Assembly (NCBI GenBank): GCA_002270565.1
Contig: NQMI01000149.1
Location: 96,397 to 109,814 of the forward strand
DNA: 13,418 bases
Direction of reading: 5' to 3'
Origin: Stenocarpella maydis
Taxonomy: Eukaryota; Ascomycota; Sordariomycetes; Diaporthales; Diaporthaceae
Shown here: positions 7,955 to 13,418 of the stretch, piece by piece
Numbering within the stretch: position 1 is the stretch's first letter
How the letters are laid out: each line of letters starts with the position of its first letter
Translations under genes and position numbers: made by a program
The notes under the pieces: generated by a model
What the model saw: only the letters and a program-made list of their open reading frames with translations
Told to the model about the DNA's origin: nothing
Database searches by the model: none

Positions 7955-8007
7955 GACAGACAGACAGACAGACAGACCGACCGACAGACAGGCAGACAGA
8001 CAGACAG
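7955..8007. repeat. (GACA)n tetranucleotide microsatellite
   Basis: About 53 bp of GACA units with GACC and GGCA interruptions, ending about 110 bp downstream of the ThDP enzyme stop codon. It yields the artefactual peptide pattern VCLSVCLS in one minus-strand frame. Confidence 0.9.
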
Positions 8008-8117
8008 GCCACAGGACAAAACACTAATGTGGACGGGGCTGATGCAGACAGTTTATCACAACGGACACAACAACAGCATCTCTTATTTTCTTTGCATTTG
8101 CATCAGCAGCAGCGGGC

Positions 8118-10366
8118 CTAGCACCCCTTGGTCACCTTGACGTCCACCACCGCGGCCTGGCCCCCCCTGACGCTCTCGATGGCCTCCCTGAGCACCGAGT
8201 CCAGGTCCCCGGCGTTGTCCACCTTGGCCGCGTGCACCCTGCCGCCCGCCGCCGCCTTGGCGATGCCCGAGTAGTCGGGCACCGGGTCGAACGAGATGTT
8301 GATCTCCTCGTTGGTCGCCGTGGACCCCAGCCCGTCCGGGTGCACCAGGAGGAGCGAGTTGCGCGGCGCGTTCCAGCCTGTGTGGAGAGGGGGAGGGCAG
8401 GCCCCGTGGTTAGCATATATATATATATATATATATATAGATCACAAATCTCTCATGTTTGGCAATATATATATAGTGTGCTCGGAGAGAGGAGGGCGCG
8501 CCACTTACCCTTATTGTTGAGCACAATCGTCAGCACGGGGATGCCGTACCTCTGCGCGATCCAGTATACGGAGCCGGGCACGCTGAACAGGTACGTGCCG
8601 TCGCCGACAATCTGCACCACGAACTTTCCCCTGCCCGGCCCGCCGCTCTCGGCGTCCGTCGCCAGCTTGATGCCCAGCGCCCCGCCGCCCGACCAGCCCA
8701 GCCCGCCGCCGCCGCAGTTGATCCACGACCCGGGCCCCTCGGGCCGCAGGTTGTCGTGCACGAAGGCCGTGTTGGTCACCGCCTCGATGGCCCAGATCGT
8801 GTCCGGCGGGCAGAGCTCCCGCAGCCTGGCCGAGAGGTACCCCGTGCCGAAGGAGCCGTCCGCGGCCGGCTGCGCCCTGGCCTCGATCTCCCGCAGCCGC
8901 GAGGCGTGGCTCTCCCTGAGCGCGGCGGCGCGCGCCTCCGCCTCGGCGCCCGAGACCTGCGCGGCGAGGGCCCCGTCCGAGGCGATGTGCGCCGTGATCT
9001 GCTCCAGGGCGAGGAGGCTGTCGGCGCGGTAGCGCCGCAGGGCGTCGATGTAGAAGACGGGCATCATCTGCTTGAGCGGGTCGCAGTCGACGTGGAAGAT
9101 CTTGGCGTCCGGGCGGGGCCTGCACCCGGTCGGGATCCACGGCACGTCGCAGTCCAGCACCAGGATCACGTCGGCCGACTTGATGTAGTCGTCGCGCCCG
9201 AACCGCAGGCCCAGCCACGCCGGGTGCGAGGCCGGGAAGCACATGTCGCTGCCGCCCGTGTCCAGCACCCGCAGGCCCCTGACCGTGTCGGCCAGCTCCA
9301 CCAGGCGCGCCGGGAAGCCGTGGTTGCGCCCGCCGTAGCCCGTGATCACCAGCGGCTGCTTGGCGCCCGCGAGGGCCGCGGCGATGTCCCTGACGCCGCT
9401 GGGGGGCAGGCCGCCCAGCTCGACCGGCTCCCAGAAGCGGGGGTCGACGCTGTAGGGCTCGATGTCCTCCTCCATGACCTCGCGGGCGCCGCACAGGTAC
9501 ACGGGGCCCTGGGGCGCGGACCGGGCGAACTGGAGGGCGCGGTTGACCATCTGCTTGACGTTCTTGCCGGTCCTGAGCTCGGCCGAGTAGCGGCAGTACT
9601 GCGCCACGATGGCCTTTTGGTCGGGCACGTCCTGGATCCAGTGGATGTACTCGGTGCGGGACCCGCGCATCTCGCCGTCGATGGTGATGGGCGACAGGCC
9701 GGCGAACAGCAGCACGGGCGCCCGGCCGGTGCTGGCGTTGTGCACGGCGGCGCCGAGGCCCTGGGTGCCGACGTCGACGTGCACGATGACGGCCTGCGGC
9801 TTGTTGGTCAGGCGGGCGTAGCCGTCTGCCATGGACATGGCAACCATCTGGGGGCAGGTGTGAGCACAAGCACGGAGGGGGAGAGCGGGCGACATGTCAG
9901 CTTTACATACCTCGTTAGGACACGTGATTATGCGGGGGAAGTTTGGGTTCTTCTCGCGCGCGCCCTTGACCATGGCCTCGATGATGCTGGGATGGTCGGA
10001 CCCCAGGTTGACAAAGACATGGCTGATGCCGGCCTCCCCGAGGGACTCGAAGAAGGCGAACGAGGTCGTGTACATGCCGGGCGGAGAGGCGGACGAGTGG
10101 GCTGCTCTGGCGCGTGTGCTCGGCGCGGTGGTTATGGGCAAGGATCTGGATGTAGCAGCCGACGACGAGGGTCTCCTCTGGTGCTGTTGCAGATATAAGG
10201 GTGCAGGTGGCCTGCCGGCGGGGGGGCCAGAGGTGGCGGCCTCGGTGGTGGGCCGGAGGCTGATCAGCTGCCGGGGGCCAATGGCGGCGGCTCGCAGGCG
10301 GGCCTGGCCCGGCACAGAGCTTCCCCTCGGCGGGCTGCAGAGGAGCGGGGTCCTGCGCAGGAGCAT
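8118..10366 (-). CDS. Thiamine-diphosphate-dependent enzyme, acetolactate synthase / benzoylformate decarboxylase superfamily
   Basis: Exons are 10366-9911, 9847-8509 and 8377-8118, giving 684 aa, or 587 aa from the inner ATG at 10075. The order is that of a three-domain ThDP enzyme: an N-terminal pyrimidine-binding domain (about 98-280) with the cofactor-activating glutamate E152 in CPNE; a central domain (about 300-440); and a C-terminal diphosphate-binding domain (about 490-684) with GDG at 567-569 and NN at 596-597, the standard GDG-X26-NN metal/ThDP motif. The family breaks or makes C-C bonds next to a carbonyl (2-keto acid decarboxylation or carboligation). The substrate cannot be told, and I do not think this is the housekeeping acetolactate synthase. 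The outer ATG has G at -3 and opens a basic, acid-poor 97-residue extension, so a mitochondrial form is plausible. No neighbouring gene suggests a pathway. Confidence 0.92.
8378..8508 (-). other. Intron 2 of the ThDP enzyme gene (131 nt, phase 1)
   Basis: The donor is GTAAGT, the acceptor CACACAG, and a GCTAAC branch site lies about 36 nt before the acceptor with a long C/T tract between them. Splicing joins AAG G to GC TGG, giving LNNKGWNAPRN and completing the ThDP motif region. The intron carries two (AT)n tracts, at 8415-8438 and 8465-8475, both between donor and branch site. Retention would end the protein shortly after the NN motif. Confidence 0.93.
8415..8438. repeat. (AT)12 microsatellite inside intron 2
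   Basis: Twelve AT dinucleotides directly upstream, in transcript sense, of the branch site. A second, shorter (AT) tract lies at 8465-8475. The two are mutually and self complementary, so they could pair in the pre-mRNA. Confidence 0.9.
9848..9910 (-). other. Intron 1 of the ThDP enzyme gene (63 nt, phase 0, stop-free)
   Basis: The donor is GAG|GTATGT and the acceptor CCCCAG|ATG. A CTCAC or CTGAC sequence can serve as branch site. It is called as an intron because its removal joins CPNE to MVAMSMADGYAR, the continuous conserved motif of ThDP enzymes. Its length is a multiple of three and it has no stop in the reading frame, so an unspliced message would still encode a full protein with 21 extra residues directly after E152. 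Confidence 0.92.
10076..10366 (-). CDS. N-terminal extension of the ThDP enzyme, mitochondrial-presequence-like
   Basis: This is 97 codons between the outer ATG (10366) and the inner ATG (10075), where the conserved part (MYTTSFAFFESL) begins. The translation has 13 Arg, no Lys, no Asp and one Glu, and is rich in Ala, Ser and Pro; RARAAHSSAS near its end resembles a presequence cleavage region. No in-frame stop and no ATG in any frame on this strand lie between the two starts. Both start codons have G at -3. A TTATAT sequence at about 10194-10199 could instead drive a shorter transcript starting near the inner ATG. Confidence 0.5.
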
Positions 10367-10427
10367 CTCCGGTCGAGGGGGTCGAGGGGGGGCGGAGGTG
10401 GAGAAGAGGGGAGAGTCCTTCAGCTGG

Positions 10428-10469
10428 CCAATGCAGAGCGACTGCCTGTCCTTCTTCAGTCAGTCCAAT
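10428..10469 (+). promoter_or_regulatory. Two CCAAT boxes upstream of the ThDP enzyme gene
   Basis: CCAAT occurs at 10428-10432 and again at 10465-10469, both in plus orientation (ATTGG relative to the gene), 62 and 99 bp upstream of the outer ATG. The 10367-10415 stretch between them and the ATG is C/T-rich on the coding strand, as is common in fungal leaders. Fungal CCAAT boxes act in either orientation; function here is inferred. Confidence 0.35.
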
Positions 10470-11100
10470 CCATGAGCGAAGGAGGAGGAATCTAGGGATT
10501 AACTACAGCCATGGCAGGCACCAAAGGGAGGACCACCTGAGGCTCGGCTTCCCCAGGTTTAAGCACGGCCCACGGGCCACAGCCAGGACCGCCCGCGTGG
10601 AGAAGGCCCCGTGATGGTTTACATAACGGAATCACGATAGACGTGTACCTGGGTCTGATGTACACCTGGGAGGGCACGGTGCTCGCGTGGTACAGCCTGT
10701 TTGGGTTTTGATCTACAGCATAGGTACGCATTAGTATGTAGCTACCATCAAGATAACAGACACGCTCCATGACAACCGCCCAAGACACGTCACCTCAGGT
10801 CCAAGCTGCCCTGAGCTGCCCGTGGTCTTCCAACAGGGCATGCTGTAATCTGTAGTGTACGTAGTAGACCGCGTCAACGGCCCACATGATGGATCCCGCA
10901 TGCAGCCTCCCCTGGCTTCCCCGCACACCACCCTGTGTAGACGGCTAGACACGTTCCTTCTGAGGCTTGGTAGCTGAGATATGGCTGCCCGGTTCTTACT
11001 CGACACGCATCTCTCACGGCCTACCGACATGTCTGCATTGTCAGTTGTCTGGCCGTGAGACTGCCCACATCCATCGTGCTTAGTATTATTATTATTCTTG

Positions 11101-11178
11101 TTAGTATTAGTATTAGTATTAGTATTAGTATTAGTATTAGTATTAGTATTAGTATTAGTATTAGTATCAGTATCAGTA
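11101..11178. repeat. (TTAGTA)11 hexanucleotide array with degenerate end
   Basis: Eleven exact TTAGTA units (11101-11166) followed by two TCAGTA units; it is preceded by an ATT triplet run at about 11083-11097. It reads as alternating Leu-Val on the plus strand and Thr-Asn or Ile-Leu on the minus strand, so the frames across it are artefacts. It resembles the fungal telomere unit TTAGGG in its first four bases only. Confidence 0.9.
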
Positions 11179-11879
11179 TCATCATGTGAATGTCTTGTCC
11201 TTCCAGGTCTGTCCCCACTCTTGCGCGGGGGAGACGTGCGGGGTATCCTGCCTGACCGCCAGCCCGCCCGCTGGCAAAACAATCATGTGCTGTTTCCGCA
11301 GCGTTTGAGGTCTCGCTTATCATCGGGACGCCGCAGCACAACCCCTGGGACCTCACTCACGACCTCGTCGCGGAGCAGGCAGTCCTGCTGCCACCTGGCT
11401 GACGTGGCTCACACCTGATGAGAACGAGCCTGTCTCTGGGCGATGCCACGCAGTAGGGACAGGTCCAAAGATAGTGAATAATAGACACTGGGAGCCATGA
11501 TATATATGTTGCGGCATCGCGCTCCAACACATGGCCCGGGTGCATAACAAGACAGGTCTCGCGTCGTGCATGTATGTGATCGGGGGTCCCTACCACTTCC
11601 TCGTGTATCATCAACTGTTCCTTAGACAACAAGACACGCTCACACCCTCTGGCATCCTGAAACATCCAGAGATGAGCCGCCGTGCCTGCACTCAGCCTGC
11701 GGGGAAGCTCCCGGGTCTGGAGGCCAAGCCCGGGGATTACTGATGCCGTGAGCTATGCGAAGGCCGCAATCATCTCCGGCTCTACAACGCCCAGGTCATG
11801 GCGGATGTCGAGAGGGCAAAGAGATGGGGGCGTGGCCCTGGCCTACATCCTGACAGACGGCCGTATCCTTCAGCACTCT

Positions 11880-11881
<2 letters not shown>

Positions 11882-11915
<34 letters not shown>
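11882..11915. repeat. (TA)17 microsatellite
   Basis: Seventeen uninterrupted TA dinucleotides in non-coding DNA, about 300 bp downstream of the stop codon at 12216. Confidence 0.9.
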
Positions 11916-11916
<1 letters not shown>

Positions 11917-12215
11917 TCTGCATACTTGGCCTGTTGATGACGACATAGCAACCATTGCAAGTGCTAAGAACAGCAAAAGGAAATGTGCCACGATTTGCAC
12001 GCTACATGCCAGTGAGGGTAATCAGTCGCAAAATGACGCTAGTCCAAGCGGTGCCATATTGAGTCGCGGAAACACTGTCTCGGCAAAAACAATCAACGCA
12101 TGCAGCCGACATTGCAGCCACCACGAGCCACCCCGGGCGGGCTCGACTGATCCGAAACAAAACACACAACCACAACCCCCCCACACACTCTCTCGGCGGC
12201 CATGCCAGGCGCAGC

Positions 12216-12531
12216 TCACGCGTTGTAATAACACGCAAACACCGGGCCCTGGTCCCCCCCGGGCCGGACGGGCGTGTCACCAGCGACGGCCAGCCTGGCC
12301 ACCCTCTCCTCGAGCCGCCCCGCCTGCTTCCGCGCAAAGTACTCGACCGAGTCGAAGTCGTCCGTCTCCTCCTCGTCGAGCAGCCCGCCCGCGCCCGCCG
12401 CCCCGCCCCTCCGGTGGCCCGCGAACCTGAGCGGCGTCGACCCGGCCTTCATCTTGCGCACGAACGCCTCCCGCCGCGTGTGGTACCNCCCCAAGCTGCG
12501 AGTCGTCCTCACTACTCGAGCCCCAATCAGC
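12216..12531 (-). CDS. Partial unrecognised protein, 3'-terminal coding segment, frame broken by an N
   Basis: I do not recognise the family. The part from 12485 to the TGA at 12216 looks truly coding: almost every codon ends in G or C, and the peptide alternates a basic segment (YHTRREAFVRKMKAGSTPLRFAGHRR), an acidic one (LLDEEETDDFDSVEYF) and a probable helix (RLEERVARLA). Upstream of the ambiguous base at 12488 the frame that continues best is one base out. If the N is a surplus base in the G run, the two parts join as SQLGG-YHTRR with a Ser/Asp/Glu-rich stretch (ADWGSSSEDDSQ) before it. That frame is open back to a TGA at 12616. There is no ATG, so this should be an internal or last exon; possible acceptors end at 12532, 12568 and 12594. 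The upstream exons are not found. A decayed gene or assembly misjoin is also possible. Confidence 0.5.
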
Positions 12532-12615
12532 CTGGCCCGGCACGCAGGGCTCGCCTCGCTCGAGGACCTGGCATACGGGACTCGTTATCTTGTCTGTGTC
12601 AGACCGACTGGGTCC

Positions 12616-13418
12616 TCACGCCTCCGAGGTGGGCTCTCGTGTGGGGCCCTCACGGGCCAGAGACGTTGAGCAAAACCAGGTACACTTCACTACACTAACG
12701 TTGAAGAGGACCCGCTCTCCCACGTTTCCGTGCCAGGCCCGTGTGCACCGCGCAAAAACCCCTCAGCCTCATCGGTGGGTCCTCGCCTGGCCCCTCGAAA
12801 CGACTGCGCCGAATCGTGTACATTCGTGCTACGTAACTTGGAAGGTTTGGGCATTTCGACAGAGGCATATCTGCCACGAACCCTGGCCTTAACACGGAGA
12901 GCCGAGCCAATGCTGGACCTTGGATTCCCCAGGAAATACTCGCCAAGGTCCTGGGGGGGAGAAGGGGGCGCGGGGAGCAAGGTTCATCTCGTTTTGTTAG
13001 TTGGTACTCGCTCTCAAGTGCGCAAACATCCTGACATGGAGAGAGCAAATAGTGTAAAAAAGAATTTGGAAAAATAAAAATAAAATAAAATTAAGTGCAG
13101 AGCAAAACGAGCACCCCGCAGGTATCCTGCCTGTCTGCTCCTCGACCCATCCACCCGCCTGATCCACACCGGGCTGCCCCTCCACAAGCATATCCACCAG
13201 GATGCCTTGGGACTATCTAATAGTAGCCCGCCGACGGACAAACCTCACTAGCGGTCAAAGTTCCGTGAGGCGAGCGCTTGCGGCCACAATTCCGCGCTTA
13301 AAACCCACGAGACGAGAACGACTGCTAGTGTAGCCTGCTGACGTGCCTGGCCCGAAGGCCGGGAGTCTCTGTGCGGGCGGTCCGGCCTCGATGGTCGCAA
13401 TCCCACAAGCTCGGGGGG
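12616..13418. other. Right-end region, no gene supported
   Basis: Open frames up to about 117 codons exist on both strands but none has family character or GC-rich third positions. An A-rich stretch with TAAAA units lies at about 13056-13092. A small hairpin near 13348-13365 has arms CCTGGCC and GGCCGGG with a CGAA loop. Missing upstream exons of the segment ending at 12216 may lie here or beyond the window. Confidence 0.45.

Larger units (their letters stand above)
5621..8117. other. Gene-poor intergenic region with clustered simple repeats
   Basis: About 2.5 kb between the cyclin promoter and the 3' end of the ThDP enzyme gene. Every open frame is short, lacks the GC-rich third positions of the real genes and has no family character. 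It holds (GGTTGCA)5 at 5758-5792, a G11 run at 5957-5967, a TACGGAATACTCCGTA element at 6191-6206, a (GACAT)n tract at 6581-6615, T7G8 at 7488-7502, C10A12 at 7718-7739 and a (GACA)n tract at 7955-8007. I looked for tRNA, 5S and U6-like sequence and saw none. Confidence 0.55.
10470..12215. other. Gene-poor region upstream of the ThDP enzyme gene
   Basis: No gene can be supported. Open frames reach about 210 codons on the plus strand but pass through repeats or lie antisense to the coding segment at 12216. It contains the (TTAGTA)n array at 11101-11178 and the (TA)17 array at 11882-11915. The right-hand part (about 11920-12215) should include the 3' untranslated region of the gene ending at 12216. 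Confidence 0.5.

Noticed and set aside
5758..8007. Tandem repeats considered as a CRISPR array
   Set aside because: The repeats are contiguous 4- to 7-bp units without spacers, and the genome is eukaryotic.
7645..8019. Cys/Ser-rich protein with VCLSVCLS repeats
   Set aside because: It is the translation of the GACA microsatellite in one frame.
8756..10198. 480-codon open frame on the plus strand
   Set aside because: It is antisense to the ThDP enzyme gene, has the same shadow composition, and runs through the introns of that gene without any protein motif.
8118..10366. Calling the ThDP enzyme the housekeeping acetolactate synthase (ILV2)
   Set aside because: The cofactor motifs fit the superfamily, but I do not see the typical acetolactate synthase sequence around the activating Glu or in the C-terminal domain, so only the superfamily is claimed.
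1067..10366. Aminopeptidase, cyclin and ThDP enzyme as one functional cluster
   Set aside because: They are separated by 1.1-3.2 kb of repeat-rich DNA, belong to unrelated processes and have no accompanying transporter, regulator or backbone biosynthetic gene.
11021..11356. Protein with a long Ile-Leu repeat, possible membrane protein
   Set aside because: The repeat is the translation of the TTAGTA microsatellite, and the flanks have no family character.
12274..12669. Ser-rich plus-strand open frame opposite the partial gene
   Set aside because: The minus strand shows the better codon-end bias and a natural acidic/basic pattern; the Ser run is the complement of Glu/Asp codons.
12860..12940. 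tRNA-like stretch on the minus strand with a GGGTTCG block
   Set aside because: The block resembles a B box, but the A box, acceptor stem and anticodon arm do not form.
13050..13092. A-rich TAAAA tail suggesting the 3' end of a LINE-like element
   Set aside because: No reverse transcriptase frame, target-site duplication or upstream element sequence is visible; it may be plain A-rich intergenic DNA.

Overview
The window looks like nuclear DNA of a filamentous ascomycete (Pezizomycotina, probably a Sordariomycete). The reasons are GC-rich third codon positions, short spliceosomal introns (63, 73 and 131 nt) with GT..AG ends and CTAAC-type branch sites, proteins of typical fungal families, and long intergenic stretches full of microsatellites, homopolymer runs and short palindromes of the TACGGAGTA and CCTAGG type. 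The organism assignment is inference from these features.

All recognisable genes lie on the minus strand. In transcription order (right to left) they are: a partial, unrecognised 3'-terminal coding segment (about 12531 to 12216) interrupted by an ambiguous base at 12488; a three-exon thiamine-diphosphate enzyme of the acetolactate synthase/benzoylformate decarboxylase superfamily (10366 to 8118); an intronless Pho80-type cyclin, probably the fungal negative regulator of the phosphate regulon (4891 to 3638); and a two-exon Xaa-Pro aminopeptidase of the PepP type, peptidase family M24B (2525, or 2747 for a longer form, to 1067). They show no obvious shared pathway. They are separated by 1.1 to 3.2 kb and look like independent transcription units, not an operon or a gene cluster.

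The rest (1-1066, 2748-3637, 4892-8117, 10367-12215, 12616-13418) has no gene I can support. It holds simple repeats: (TTAGTA)n, (TA)n, (GACAT)n, (GGTTGCA)5, (GACA)n, (GAGTC)n, and joined A/G or T/G homopolymer blocks. It also holds several hairpins or palindromes and possible CCAAT boxes.

I see no new biological system. The points most worth checking are: (1) the aminopeptidase and the ThDP enzyme both carry a basic, nearly acid-free N-terminal extension with no ATG in any frame between the outer and inner start codons, which suggests mitochondrial/cytosolic dual targeting; (2) the aminopeptidase intron has its 5' splice site inside a perfect 8-bp hairpin; (3) the first intron of the ThDP enzyme is 63 nt, stop-free and in frame, and sits directly after the catalytic glutamate codon; (4) the N at 12488 appears to break a real reading frame.
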